Notes: generated by a model from the sequence alone, not told the origin. 7,785 bases of DNA from Deltaproteobacteria bacterium (GCA_016205125.1 JACQJE010000042.1:1-7785); one strand, 5' to 3'. Counted from the first letter of the stretch, positions 1-7,022 are shown. Numbers and translations: made by a program.

Positions 1-54
1 CCCTCTTTTCCTTCAAAAAAGGTGAAGACATGCATTTACCATTCTATCTTTTTC

Positions 55-82
55 TTGTCAAGGAAGATCGAATTGTTATAGC
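55..82 (+). promoter_or_regulatory. Possible sigma70 promoter for mreB
   Basis: TTGTCA (55-60, five of six to the -35 consensus) is followed after 16 nt by TATAGC (77-82, four of six to the -10 consensus). This lies about 40 nt before the mreB start. The rest of 1-120 shows no gene I can identify. The match is weak and short, so this is only a candidate; mreB may also be transcribed from further upstream. Confidence 0.3.
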
Positions 83-120
83 CTGATTCCAGGAGCTTAA
101 ATAGAGGGGGAAGGCCCAAC

Positions 121-1149
121 ATGATCCAGCGTTTTGTCGACTATTTTGCACATGATCTTGCTATCGATTTAGGAACGGCAAATACACTTGTTTACGTCAA
201 AGACAAAGGGATTCAGCTCAATGAACCCTCTGTAGTTGCAGTTCAGCGGGGGCGGCGGGAAAACCGGGTTCTCGCAGTCGGAAAGGAAGCAAAACAGATG
301 CTGGGCCGGACACCCGGAAATATTGTCGCCATCAGGCCGATGAAAGACGGTGTCATTGCGGATTTCGAAGTGGCGCAGGCGATGCTCAAATATTTTATCG
401 CCAAGACAACACCGAAGCACTCTTTTCTTCGCCCGCGCATTGTGATCTGTATTCCTTACGGCGTTACACAGGTTGAAAAGAGAGCGGTCCGGGAATCTGC
501 AGAATCGGCTGGAGCCAGGGAAGTCTACCTCATTGAAGAGCCCATGGCAGCCGCAATAGGCGCTGGCCTTCCCATTACTGAGCCGATAGGCAACATGATC
601 GTGGACATTGGAGGCGGAACCACGGAAGTGGCGGTTATTTCATTGGGGGGGATTGTCTTCAGTAAATCGATCCGTGTCGCGGGGGATGCGTTTGACGAGG
701 CGGTTATCCAATACATCAAGCGGCAGTACAACATGCTGATCGGGGAAAGAACAGCTGAAAATATTAAAATTCTCATTGGCAATGCGGTTGGGTTTGAAGA
801 GACGAAGTACCTCGACATTAAAGGGCGCGATCTCGTCGAAGGCTCTCCCAAGACACTGCGCATCAACTCAGACGAGGTCCGCGAGGCCTTGCAGGAGCCG
901 ATCAATTCCGTTGTGGATGCCGTGAAATACACCCTTGAGCGCACCCCCCCGGAACTTGCATCGGATATTGTAGACAATGGCATCATGATGTCGGGCGGGG
1001 GATCTCTTCTGGCCAATCTCGACGAGCTCCTCCGGAGAGAAACAGGCTTGCCGGTGAAAATCGTCGATAATCCCCTCACTTCCGTAGTTCTCGGCTCCGG
1101 AAAGGTCCTCGACGAACTCGACCTTTTGAAAGAAATCGCAACGGATTAG
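121..1149 (+). CDS. mreB: Rod shape-determining protein MreB (bacterial actin homologue)
   Basis: MreB is an actin-like ATPase that polymerises into membrane-bound filaments under the inner membrane and guides lateral peptidoglycan synthesis by the Rod complex. The 342-residue product has the family's usual length. Visible actin-fold motifs are phosphate-1 DLGTANT (residues 16-22), the conserved [13 protein letters not shown] (139-151), phosphate-2 DIGGGTTEV (162-170) and the adenosine motif MMSGGGSLL (289-297). A short N-terminal stretch with hydrophobic residues (IQRFVDYFA) could help membrane contact, as known for Gram-negative MreB. The ATG at 121 is preceded by a purine-rich AGAGGGGGAAGG (102-113). 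No mreC or mreD follows; rpsB comes next after 210 nt, so this copy is separate from a classical mreBCD order, at least on its 3' side. Whether it is the only mreB in the genome cannot be seen here. Confidence 0.97.
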   Translation: MIQRFVDYFAHDLAIDLGTANTLVYVKDKGIQLNEPSVVAVQRGRRENRVLAVGKEAKQMLGRTPGNIVAIRPMKDGVIADFEVAQAMLKYFIAKTTPKHSFLRPRIVICIPYGVTQVEKRAVRESAESAGAREVYLIEEPMAAAIGAGLPITEPIGNMIVDIGGGTTEVAVISLGGIVFSKSIRVAGDAFDEAVIQYIKRQYNMLIGERTAENIKILIGNAVGFEETKYLDIKGRDLVEGSPKTLRINSDEVREALQEPINSVVDAVKYTLERTPPELASDIVDNGIMMSGGGSLLANLDELLRRETGLPVKIVDNPLTSVVLGSGKVLDELDLLKEIATD

Positions 1150-1173
1150 CAGGTGTTCATCCGGAAATGACAA

Positions 1174-1220
1174 TCTACTGCGGCCGGCTGCAAAGCTTTC
1201 TCACTTCGTTCTCGGTCGAA
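1174..1220 (+). repeat. Dispersed repeat, copy 1 (mreB-rpsB spacer)
   Basis: The first 23 nt (1174-1196, core CTGCGGCCGGCTGCAAAGC) match the reverse complement of 4926-4948 with a single mismatch. Weaker similarity continues to about 1220 (TTCGTTC...TCGAA against TTCGCTC...TCGTAA). It sits 24 nt after the mreB stop. The following 1221-1290 stretch is rich in short imperfect stems, such as CGCAC (1246-1250) with GTGCG (1262-1266). Two copies in opposite orientation within 8 kb, both in spacers, suggest a genome-wide interspersed palindromic repeat; no coding potential is seen. Confidence 0.7.
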
Positions 1221-1283
1221 AAAAGCGTGACGACGTGCCAAGTGGCGCACCTTCGGCGTTCGTGCGGATCAGGATTCCTGCCC

Positions 1284-1324
1284 TTGCCATCTTCATTCCA
1301 CCTGTGCTACGAAACAGCGATAAT
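1284..1324 (+). promoter_or_regulatory. Probable promoter region of the rpsB operon
   Basis: Two overlapping candidates are visible. TTGCCA (1284-1289) is followed after 18 nt by TACGAA (1308-1313) carrying an extended -10 TGC just before it. A better -10, GATAAT (1319-1324), has no good -35 at the normal distance. The 210-nt gap after mreB and the strong demand for S2 and EF-Ts make a promoter here likely, but its exact position is uncertain. The short leader to 1359 shows no clear S2-binding structure that I can recognise. Confidence 0.3.
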
Positions 1325-1359
1325 CTTTTACCTTGTTGATTAAAAAAGGAAATTGAGAA

Positions 1360-2205
1360 ATGGGTGTTTTCGCATCAAATCTTTCCATGCAGGCATTGCT
1401 TGAAGCGGGTGTTCATTTTGGACACCAGACTCAGCGCTGGAATCCCAAAATGAAGCCGTACATTTTCGGTAAGCGGGATGGTATCTATATTATTGATCTG
1501 GAACAGACGGTCGCACTGGCACAAAAAGCTTCTGATTTTGCGCGAACAATTGCCGAAGAAGGGGGGACTCTTCTCTTTGTCGGCACAAAAAAGCAAGCCC
1601 AGGAAATCATTAGAGAAGAAGCTGGACGTTGTGGGATGTTCTATGTCGTTCATCGATGGCTTGGAGGGATGCTCACCAACTACCGCACGATCAGGGCGAG
1701 TATCAATAAACTTAAAGATCTTCAGAAAAAGCTGGGAGACAGCGAATACATTGACCGCCTCCCCAAAAAAGAGGTGCTCCTTTTGGACCGTGAAAAAAAT
1801 CGCCTGGAAGCAAGCCTGGGAGGAATTCAAAACATGTTCTCCCTCCCGAAAGCGCTTTTTATCGTCGATCCAGCCAGAGAAGATATCGCAGTTCAAGAAG
1901 CGAGAAAGCTCAACATCCCTATCATTGCGATCGTGGATACGAACTGTGATCCCGATCTGATTGACCACATCATTCCTGGAAATGATGATTCGATCCGGTC
2001 TGTCAAACTCTTTACGTCGATGATTGCAGATGCCATTCTTGAAGGTAAAGAACGCCACCAAGCGGCCCTGAGAGGGGAAGGTGCGGTCAAACCCCTCAAA
2101 GAGGAAACGAAAGAGGGGAAGAAGGCTGAAAAGGGGGAGGAAAAAGCGCCGAAAAAGAAAGAGCCCCAGGAGGAGACTCAAGAGCCCGCAGACGATCAAA
2201 CGTGA
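1360..2205 (+). CDS. rpsB: 30S ribosomal protein S2
   Basis: S2 is a late-assembling protein of the small ribosomal subunit and is needed, with S1, for mRNA binding. The 281-residue protein carries the family hallmarks: [22 protein letters not shown] (about 16-37), GTKKQAQ (75-81), [10 protein letters not shown] (98-107), LGGIQNM (153-159) and the C-terminal signature [16 protein letters not shown] (195-210). The ATG at 1360 lies 9 nt after AAAGGA (1345-1350); a later Met at residue 10 is close to the conserved start of the fold, but has no better ribosome binding site. From about residue 238 the chain becomes a Lys/Glu-rich, low-complexity tail of roughly 40 residues. It goes beyond the roughly 240-residue E. 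coli protein and is probably disordered. It opens the conserved rpsB-tsf pair; tsf begins 16 nt downstream. Confidence 0.98.
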   Translation: MGVFASNLSMQALLEAGVHFGHQTQRWNPKMKPYIFGKRDGIYIIDLEQTVALAQKASDFARTIAEEGGTLLFVGTKKQAQEIIREEAGRCGMFYVVHRWLGGMLTNYRTIRASINKLKDLQKKLGDSEYIDRLPKKEVLLLDREKNRLEASLGGIQNMFSLPKALFIVDPAREDIAVQEARKLNIPIIAIVDTNCDPDLIDHIIPGNDDSIRSVKLFTSMIADAILEGKERHQAALRGEGAVKPLKEETKEGKKAEKGEEKAPKKKEPQEETQEPADDQT

Positions 2206-2221
2206 GGAAGGATAGGCAACA

Positions 2222-2845
2222 GTGGAAATCACCCCAAAAATGGTCAGTGACCTTCGGCGAAGAACCGGCGCAGGCATCATGGAGTGCAAAGAAGTCCTCT
2301 GCGAAGCAAGCGGAGATGCGGAAAAAGCGATCGAACTCTTGCGCAAGCGTGGAATTGCAAAATCGGAGAGAAAGGGGGGGCGTGAAACAAAAGAGGGATT
2401 GGTAACCTCTTATTTACATGGGGGGGGACGCATTGGTGTCCTCGTTGAAGTCGATTGTGAGACAGATTTTGTATCAAGAACAGAGGACTTTTCCCAATTG
2501 ACCCGAAACCTGGCCATGCAAATTGCAGCTTCACATCCAAGATACTTGAAAAGGGAAGAAGTGCCCCAGGAAGTCCTTAACAAAGAAAAAGAAATCATTT
2601 CCTTTCAGGCAAAGCAGGCTGGAAAATCTGAGGCGGTCATCAGTAAGATGATGGAGGGGAAGCTGGAGAAATTTTACGAGGAGAATTGTCTGCTGGATCA
2701 AGTTTACATCCGCGATCAGGATAAGAAAGTAAAAGAGCTGATCATTGAGGCGATCGCAAAATTTGGTGAAAATATTACCGTCCGCAGATTTGCGCGATTT
2801 GGCATTGGCGAGTCGACTGCGTTTGGGGAACTGAGCGAATCATAG
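2222..2845 (+). CDS. tsf: Translation elongation factor Ts (EF-Ts), short form
   Basis: EF-Ts is the guanine nucleotide exchange factor that releases GDP from EF-Tu in the cytoplasm. The N-terminal UBA-like domain ends in the TGAGIMECK motif (15-23). The core shows [15 protein letters not shown] (63-77), the EF-Tu-contacting ETDFV (80-84) and the conserved [15 protein letters not shown] segment (146-160). At 207 residues it belongs to the short EF-Ts class, well below the 283 residues of E. coli; the second half of the duplicated core is reduced. Translation starts with GTG at 2222, supported by AGGAAGG (2205-2211) about 10 nt upstream and by alignment of [18 protein letters not shown] with family N-termini. 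It is 16 nt from rpsB and 20 nt from pyrH, so co-transcription is expected. Two G tracts (2374-2380 and 2420-2427) encode conserved glycines and leave the frame intact. Confidence 0.97.
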   Translation: MEITPKMVSDLRRRTGAGIMECKEVLCEASGDAEKAIELLRKRGIAKSERKGGRETKEGLVTSYLHGGGRIGVLVEVDCETDFVSRTEDFSQLTRNLAMQIAASHPRYLKREEVPQEVLNKEKEIISFQAKQAGKSEAVISKMMEGKLEKFYEENCLLDQVYIRDQDKKVKELIIEAIAKFGENITVRRFARFGIGESTAFGELSES

Positions 2846-2865
2846 AGCAGAGAGGCTCTGGAAAC

Positions 2866-3591
2866 ATGAAAAAGGAAAAACCCGCCTATAAAAGGATTCT
2901 CCTTAAACTGAGTGGAGAAGCGCTTCTCGGAGATAAAGAATTTGGCATCAGTCTCGATGTGCTTCAGCGGATTTCATCCGAGATCAAAGAGGTTCATGAT
3001 TTAGGGGTGGAGATAGCCGTTGTCATCGGCGGGGGGAATATTTTCCGGGGGCTCAGCGCAAGTGCGGCGGGCATGGATCGCGCATCCGCAGATTCTATCG
3101 GGATGCTGGCAACCATTATGAACAGTCTTGCACTCCAGGATACCATGGAAAAAATTGGTCTTTACACGCGGGTCCTCTCCGCAATGCATGTTCAGGAAAT
3201 TGCGGAACCCTATATTCGCCGGAGGGCCGCACGCCATCTTGAAAAAGGTCGGATTGTCATTTTTGCCGCCGGTACAGGAAACCCATACTTCTCGACCGAT
3301 ACAGCAGCTGCACTGCGAGCCATGGAGATTGGAGCCGAGGTGATTCTGAAAGCGACGCGGGTCAATGGGGTTTACAACAAAGATCCGATGATCCACAAAG
3401 ATGCCAGAATGTTTAAGGAGCTCACTTATATTGAGGCGATACAGAAGAAATTAAAGGTCATGGATTCAACCGCTCTTTCCCTCTGCATGGATAACCACTT
3501 GCCGATTGTTGTATTCAACCTCCTCCATCATGGTAACATCCAGAAGGCTGTTTTGGGAAAGTCGAGTGGTACAGTCGTTCGAGGAAGCTAA
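2866..3591 (+). CDS. pyrH: UMP kinase
   Basis: PyrH phosphorylates UMP to UDP with ATP, the committed step from UMP to all pyrimidine nucleotides. It is a hexameric amino-acid-kinase-fold enzyme in the cytoplasm. The 241-residue protein has the family's usual length. Motifs seen are KLSGEAL (14-20), the glycine loop GGGNIFRG (55-62), ADSIGMLAT (75-83), [17 protein letters not shown] (136-152), [13 protein letters not shown] (162-174) and MDSTA (199-203). The ATG at 2866 follows GCAGAGAGG (2847-2855) by 10 nt and gives the expected short basic N-terminus before KRILLKLSG. Its stop codon shares an A with the frr start (TAATG), so the two are likely translationally coupled. In the family the enzyme is commonly activated by GTP and inhibited by UTP; nothing in this sequence argues otherwise. 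Confidence 0.98.
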   Translation: MKKEKPAYKRILLKLSGEALLGDKEFGISLDVLQRISSEIKEVHDLGVEIAVVIGGGNIFRGLSASAAGMDRASADSIGMLATIMNSLALQDTMEKIGLYTRVLSAMHVQEIAEPYIRRRAARHLEKGRIVIFAAGTGNPYFSTDTAAALRAMEIGAEVILKATRVNGVYNKDPMIHKDARMFKELTYIEAIQKKLKVMDSTALSLCMDNHLPIVVFNLLHHGNIQKAVLGKSSGTVVRGS

Positions 3592-4148
3592 TGGATCCCA
3601 AATTGAGACAAGAAATTGAAGGAAAGATGAAAAAGACGATAGAAGCGCTCGGCCGCGAATTTGGACAAGTCCGCACCGGAAGAGCTTCGCTGACGCTTCT
3701 TGATCAAATTCGCGTGGAATACTATGGGACTCCTACCCCTCTCAATCAAGTGGCGACCCTCAATATTCCGGAGGCAAAACTCATTACGATCCAGCCATGG
3801 GACACCTCGCTCCTGGGTCCCATTGAAAAATCGATTTCAAAATCGGATCTGGGGGTGACCCCCGTCAACGACGGAAAGATCATTCGAGTCCCTATCCCCG
3901 CTCTGAGCGAAGAGCGCCGCAAACAGCTGGTCAAACAGATCAAACAGCTGGCAGAAGAAACCCGCGTCGCGATACGCCACGTCCGAAGAGAAGCGAACGA
4001 TGCCTTGAAAGAGCAGGAGAGTGCGAAGCAGATTTCGGAAGACATGCTCAAGTCCTCGCAGGGAGAAGTTCAAAAGCTGCATGATAAGTACATGCAGGAA
4101 ATTGACAAGGTTCTGCAGACCAAAGAACAAGAAATCCTGAAAATCTAG
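3591..4148 (+). CDS. frr: Ribosome recycling factor
   Basis: RRF acts with EF-G to split post-termination ribosomes so that subunits can be reused. The 185-residue length equals that of E. coli RRF. The N-terminal helix leads to the conserved GQVRTGRASLTLLDQIRVEYYGTPTPLNQVA segment (25-55). It is followed by the domain II beta region IQPWD (67-71), the LGVTPVNDGKIIRVPIPALSEERR stretch (87-110) and long charged C-terminal helices that complete the three-helix bundle. The start ATG at 3591 overlaps the pyrH stop, with GAGGAA (3581-3586) just upstream as ribosome binding site. The stop TAG (4146-4148) directly abuts the ATG of uppS. The gene is intact and ordinary for the family. Confidence 0.98.
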   Translation: MDPKLRQEIEGKMKKTIEALGREFGQVRTGRASLTLLDQIRVEYYGTPTPLNQVATLNIPEAKLITIQPWDTSLLGPIEKSISKSDLGVTPVNDGKIIRVPIPALSEERRKQLVKQIKQLAEETRVAIRHVRREANDALKEQESAKQISEDMLKSSQGEVQKLHDKYMQEIDKVLQTKEQEILKI

Positions 4149-4874
4149 ATGCATCGTTCCCTTCCACAACACATTGCAATCATTCTGGACGGAAATGGCC
4201 GCTGGGCAAAAAATCGGAATCTCCCGCGTATTCAAGGGCACGTCATCGGCGCTCAACGCGTCAAAGAGATTGTCACCTATTGCGCAAAAATCGGCCTCCC
4301 TGCCCTTACCCTATTTGCTTTTTCTACAGAGAACTGGCGGCGGTCAAAAACTGAAGTGGCCTTTCTCATGCGGTTGCTGCGGCGTTACATCCGGGGAGAA
4401 CGCGAGAATATTTTGAATAACAACATTGTGCTTCGGATCCTGGGAAACCAGCAATCCCTCCCTCCTATTGTGGCTGATGAACTGGCAGATATCGTTCATG
4501 TCAGCCAGAAAAATAGCGGTATGAAACTCAACTTCGCGCTTGCCTATGGCGGGCGGGATGAAATTATCCGCGCGGCGCGCAAACTTGCTTCGTCTTGCCA
4601 GGAGGGGTCTTTGACTCCCGCAGGGATCAACGAAGAGACCTTTGCGGAAGCACTGGATACGGTCGAACTTCCGGATCCGGACCTCCTGATCCGCACCAGC
4701 GGCGAAAAACGGATCTCCAATTTTTTACTCTGGCAAATGGCCTATACTGAGATGTATTATACAGATACGCTCTGGCCCGATTTCAGTGTGGATCATTTGG
4801 AAAAAGCAATTGAAGATTTTTTCCGGCGTGATCGAAGATTTGGCAAAGTGGGGGAGGATTTTGATGGAAAATAG
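4149..4874 (+). CDS. uppS: Isoprenyl transferase, undecaprenyl diphosphate synthase type
   Basis: UppS is a cis-prenyltransferase. It adds isopentenyl units to farnesyl diphosphate to make undecaprenyl diphosphate, the lipid carrier for peptidoglycan and surface polysaccharides. The 241-residue protein shows IILDGNGRWA (11-20) with the catalytic Asp14 that binds diphosphate through Mg2+. It also has FAFSTENW (56-63), YGGRDEI (133-139) and the C-terminal PDPDLLIRTSGEKRISNFLLWQMAYTE (175-201). These are all the conserved regions of the family. The ATG immediately follows the frr stop (TAGATG) and has only a weak purine-rich stretch upstream, so it probably depends on reinitiation by ribosomes finishing frr. 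Its own stop codon (4872-4874) is the outer edge of the large hairpin described for the cdsA junction. Product chain length (C55) is inferred from the family and cluster, not from sequence. Confidence 0.97.
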   Translation: MHRSLPQHIAIILDGNGRWAKNRNLPRIQGHVIGAQRVKEIVTYCAKIGLPALTLFAFSTENWRRSKTEVAFLMRLLRRYIRGERENILNNNIVLRILGNQQSLPPIVADELADIVHVSQKNSGMKLNFALAYGGRDEIIRAARKLASSCQEGSLTPAGINEETFAEALDTVELPDPDLLIRTSGEKRISNFLLWQMAYTEMYYTDTLWPDFSVDHLEKAIEDFFRRDRRFGKVGEDFDGK

Positions 4875-4896
4875 AATTCATTTCATAACCTCCTTC

Positions 4897-4948
4897 GTTA
4901 CGAGGCTGAGCGAAAAGCACTGTTTGCTTTGCAGCCAGCCGCAGTAGA
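4897..4948 (-). repeat. Dispersed repeat, copy 2 (loop of the uppS-cdsA hairpin)
   Basis: 4926-4948 (core GCTTTGCAGCCAGCCGCAG) is the reverse complement of 1174-1196 with one mismatch. Weaker similarity extends leftwards to about 4897, across GAGGCTGAGCGAAAA. It fills nearly all of the loop between the 25-bp arms, so the junction looks like a repeat unit flanked by an inverted duplication of the cdsA 5' end. Confidence 0.65.
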
Positions 4949-4954
4949 AGGAGG
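4948..4954 (+). promoter_or_regulatory. Strong ribosome binding site that decides the cdsA start
   Basis: AAGGAGG, a near-perfect anti-SD match, ends 7 nt before ATG 4962. It rules in favour of that start over the upstream in-frame TTG at 4929, which would add 11 residues encoded by the repeat loop and has no SD. Confidence 0.85.
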
Positions 4955-4961
4955 TTATGAA

Positions 4962-5783
4962 ATGAATTCTAACACATCTGACAAACTCTCAATTCGCGTT
5001 ATTTCCGCAATCATCGGCATAGCCGTTGTCCTGGCCATTCTGATTTATGCAGGAAAAACGGGTGTCAGAATCCTCACAGCCGCAGTCGGCATCATGGCTC
5101 TCATCGAATATTTCATCCTCGTCTTTCCCGATCCCGCGCGCAACATCGACCGGCTCCTCTGCACCGTTTTTGGAATGCTGATGTTGATCGACCGTATTTT
5201 CGGCCCATTGGCAGTTTCCTTCGTTGTCCCCTCTTTTTTCCTCATGTTTATCTTCTTCCTTTTCCGCGCGAAATCCTACGCCGCTAATCTTCACCAGTGC
5301 CTCTTTTTGATGTCGCTCTCGACGCTCGGTATTGTCTATTTGACGTTTCTTCTCCCCTATTTCTCCCGGCTTTATGAAATTAAAAACGGCTTGCAGTGGT
5401 CTCTTGTCGCCCTCATCATCCCCTGGGCCTATGATACAGGCGCCTATTTTGTGGGGAGGAAAATGGGAAAACAGAAACTCTATCTGGTTGTCAGTCCTGG
5501 GAAGACGCTTGAGGGAGCGGTAGGAGGGGCGCTTCTCACATTTGCAGCCCTTGCCTTTTTCAGATATTTCTTCTTTAAAAATCTCAACCTTCCCGATCTT
5601 CTACTCCTCTCTATTCTCGGATCCCTTTTTGCCCAGATCGGAGATCTTTTTGAATCCCTCATCAAGCGAGGCTTGGGTATTAAAGATTCAGGCCGTCTCA
5701 TCCCGGGTCATGGCGGCATTCTGGATCGCCTGGATGCCTTGCTCTTTACCTTCCCCTTTGTCTATACTTACGCCCGCTTTTAG
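4962..5783 (+). CDS. cdsA: Phosphatidate cytidylyltransferase (CDP-diacylglycerol synthase)
   Basis: CdsA converts phosphatidic acid and CTP to CDP-diacylglycerol and diphosphate in the inner membrane, the precursor step for all bacterial phospholipids. From ATG 4962 the protein is 273 residues. It is strongly hydrophobic, with about seven or eight membrane segments (for example 11-30, 37-55, 86-101, 112-133, 184-200, 210-227). The family signature is complete near the C-terminus: SLIKRGLGIKDSGRLIPGHGG followed by ILDRLD (232-258), with the metal- and CTP-associated Asp residues. Upstream, AYDTGAYFVGRKMGK (156-170) and SPGKTLEGAVGG (178-189) are also typical. The start is set by AAGGAGG 7 nt upstream. 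That site and the ATG lie within a perfect 25-bp inverted repeat, so initiation is probably restricted by mRNA structure. The stop TAG overlaps a GTG that could open dxr. Confidence 0.96.
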   Translation: MNSNTSDKLSIRVISAIIGIAVVLAILIYAGKTGVRILTAAVGIMALIEYFILVFPDPARNIDRLLCTVFGMLMLIDRIFGPLAVSFVVPSFFLMFIFFLFRAKSYAANLHQCLFLMSLSTLGIVYLTFLLPYFSRLYEIKNGLQWSLVALIIPWAYDTGAYFVGRKMGKQKLYLVVSPGKTLEGAVGGALLTFAALAFFRYFFFKNLNLPDLLLLSILGSLFAQIGDLFESLIKRGLGIKDSGRLIPGHGGILDRLDALLFTFPFVYTYARF

Positions 5784-5800
5784 TGTTCAGGCTGAACACT
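5782..5800. promoter_or_regulatory. Perfect palindrome at the cdsA-dxr junction
   Basis: AGTGTTCAGGCTGAACACT consists of 9-nt arms around a single central G and overlaps the cdsA stop codon. It could be an operator-like dyad or, in RNA, an 8-bp hairpin with a 3-nt loop. No T tract follows, so it is not an intrinsic terminator. I cannot assign a binding protein. Confidence 0.5.
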
Positions 5801-6985
5801 CAATTCAAATACAATAAAAAGGGGACAACTATTCTGAAAAGAATTTCTATCCTTGGATCGACCGGATCTATCGGGACAAACACTCTCGATGTCGTTCGGA
5901 AAAACCGCTCCGCCCTGAAGGTGCGAGCCCTCTCTGCCCATTCGCGCCTTGAAACGTTGGCGGCTCAGATTCGGGAATTCGAACCTGACCTCGTCGCTCT
6001 GACGGATGAAAGGGGGGCGCGCCTGCTCAAGAGTCAAATCAATCTCAACGGAACGCGTCTCCTCTCCGGAGTTGGATCCCTTGAGGAACTTGCGGTCGAC
6101 TCAGAGTGCGATCTTCTCGTCTCCGCTCTTTCCGGCGCCGCGGGCTTCCTGCCGGCACTCGCCGCTGTCACGGCAGGGAAAAACATCGCGATTGCCAACA
6201 AGGAAGCGCTCGTAATGGGAGGAGATCTCATCATGGCCGAGGCAAAGCGATCCGGGAGCCGGATTTTCCCTTTGGATAGTGAGCACAATGCCATCTATCA
6301 GCTCTTACAAGGGTGTCCAAACTCTGCAGATCTGAACCTCATCTACCTCACCGCCTCTGGCGGCCCATTCCTGCATCTGCCGCTTGAAGCATTCCACACA
6401 ATCACTCCATCAATGGCCCTTTCCCATCCAACCTGGGTCATGGGGAAAAAAATCACTATCGATTCCGCGACAATGATGAATAAGGGATTAGAGCTCATCG
6501 AGGCGCGCTGGCTCTTCGATGTGAATCCCGATCAGCTTTCTGTTGTGATTCATCCTCAAAGTCTCATTCATGGCGCCATTCAGAAAAACGACGGCTCGAT
6601 TGTTGCGCTGATGAGCCCCGCCGATATGCGCGTGACCATTGCGAACATTCTCTCTCCCTCACAGCCGCTCAATCGCCTTGGAATTGAGCCTCTCAGTCTG
6701 AGCCATCTGGGAAGACTCGACTTCCTTCCCCTGGATCGGGAACGATTTCCATCCTTCGCCCTCGCCGAACAGGCCCTGGCCGCAGGGGGCACGGCCCCCG
6801 CAGTGCTGAACGCCGCCAATGAGATCGCCGTAGAAGCATTCCTTGCGGGCCAGCTCCCTTACCTGCGCATTCCCGATATTGTCCGGGAAACGCTCAGGGC
6901 GCATTCTCCAAAATCTGCCTCGGCGGCCAACCTGATTCTTGAAGCAGATCTCTGGGCTAGAACTTTTGCCCACTCTCTGTTATAA
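5783..6985 (+). CDS. dxr: 1-deoxy-D-xylulose 5-phosphate reductoisomerase
   Basis: Dxr (IspC) makes 2-C-methyl-D-erythritol 4-phosphate from DXP with NADPH and a divalent metal, the committed step of the MEP isoprenoid pathway that feeds UppS. Counting from GTG 5783 there are 400 residues. Key sites are the NADPH loop GSTGSIG (25-31), ANKEALV (138-144), metal ligands Asp165 and Glu167 in DSEHNA, SGGPF (192-196), flexible-loop HPTWVMGKK (215-223, Trp218) and SATMMNKGLE with ligand Glu237. No in-frame ATG exists before residue 145. GTG 5783 overlaps the cdsA stop but lacks a ribosome binding site and adds a 17-residue extension. CTG 5834 fits better: it aligns exactly with the usual Met of the family (MKxxxILGSTGSIG), follows AAAAAGGGG by 9 nt, and gives 383 residues. 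I keep 5783, the only conventional start codon, as the outer limit. Confidence 0.96.
   Translation: MFRLNTQFKYNKKGTTILKRISILGSTGSIGTNTLDVVRKNRSALKVRALSAHSRLETLAAQIREFEPDLVALTDERGARLLKSQINLNGTRLLSGVGSLEELAVDSECDLLVSALSGAAGFLPALAAVTAGKNIAIANKEALVMGGDLIMAEAKRSGSRIFPLDSEHNAIYQLLQGCPNSADLNLIYLTASGGPFLHLPLEAFHTITPSMALSHPTWVMGKKITIDSATMMNKGLELIEARWLFDVNPDQLSVVIHPQSLIHGAIQKNDGSIVALMSPADMRVTIANILSPSQPLNRLGIEPLSLSHLGRLDFLPLDRERFPSFALAEQALAAGGTAPAVLNAANEIAVEAFLAGQLPYLRIPDIVRETLRAHSPKSASAANLILEADLWARTFAHSLL
5816..5824 (+). promoter_or_regulatory. Ribosome binding site inside the dxr reading frame
   Basis: AAAAAGGGG lies 33 nt after GTG 5783, 6 nt before an in-frame ATT (5831) and 9 nt before an in-frame CTG (5834). 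Its spacing suits a start at CTG or ATT and would serve no purpose for GTG 5783. This supports an unusual start codon for dxr. Confidence 0.55.
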
Positions 6986-7007
6986 GGAGCCTGTCTAGGA
7001 GCCTGTC
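6985..7007 (+). repeat. 11-bp direct repeat at the left end of the MITE-like element
   Basis: AGGAGCCTGTC occurs at 6985-6995 and again at 6997-7007, starting in the last base of the dxr stop codon. The second copy is the start of the element's terminal repeat, so the first may be a partial duplicate of the terminus. Confidence 0.6.
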
Positions 7008-7022
7008 GGAGAAATCGATTTT

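Larger units (their letters stand above)
4872..4971 (+). promoter_or_regulatory. Perfect 25-bp inverted repeat enclosing the cdsA ribosome binding site
   Basis: Positions 4872-4896 are the exact reverse complement of 4947-4971, with a 50-nt loop. The left arm begins at the uppS stop codon. The right arm contains the cdsA Shine-Dalgarno AAGGAGG (4948-4954) and its ATG (4962-4964). In mRNA the SD and start codon would be fully paired. A ribosome ending uppS would cover part of the left arm and could open the stem, so coupling of cdsA to uppS translation is a reasonable inference. The structure is seen directly; the regulatory role is not proven. Each arm contains a GAATTC. Confidence 0.75.

Noticed and set aside
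525..1079. 184-codon minus-strand frame inside mreB
   Set aside because: Antisense to conserved MreB, Ser/Arg-rich low-quality translation, no ribosome binding site of note.
1150..1230. Intrinsic terminator after mreB
   Set aside because: The GC-rich palindromic stretch is not followed by a T tract; the A run at 1219-1224 is on the wrong side for + strand termination.
1375..2346. 323-codon open frame on the minus strand over rpsB and tsf
   Set aside because: It lies fully antisense to genes with clear family motifs, its translation shows no recognisable domain, and it spans a gene junction. It is a shadow frame.
2374..2427. G tracts of 7 and 8 in tsf as phase-variable slippage sites
   Set aside because: Both encode glycines conserved in EF-Ts, the frame is intact, and phase variation of an essential gene is implausible.
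4929..4961. Upstream TTG start for cdsA adding 11 residues
   Set aside because: The extra residues are encoded by the repeat loop, there is no SD before TTG, and ATG 4962 has a near-perfect SD 7 nt upstream.
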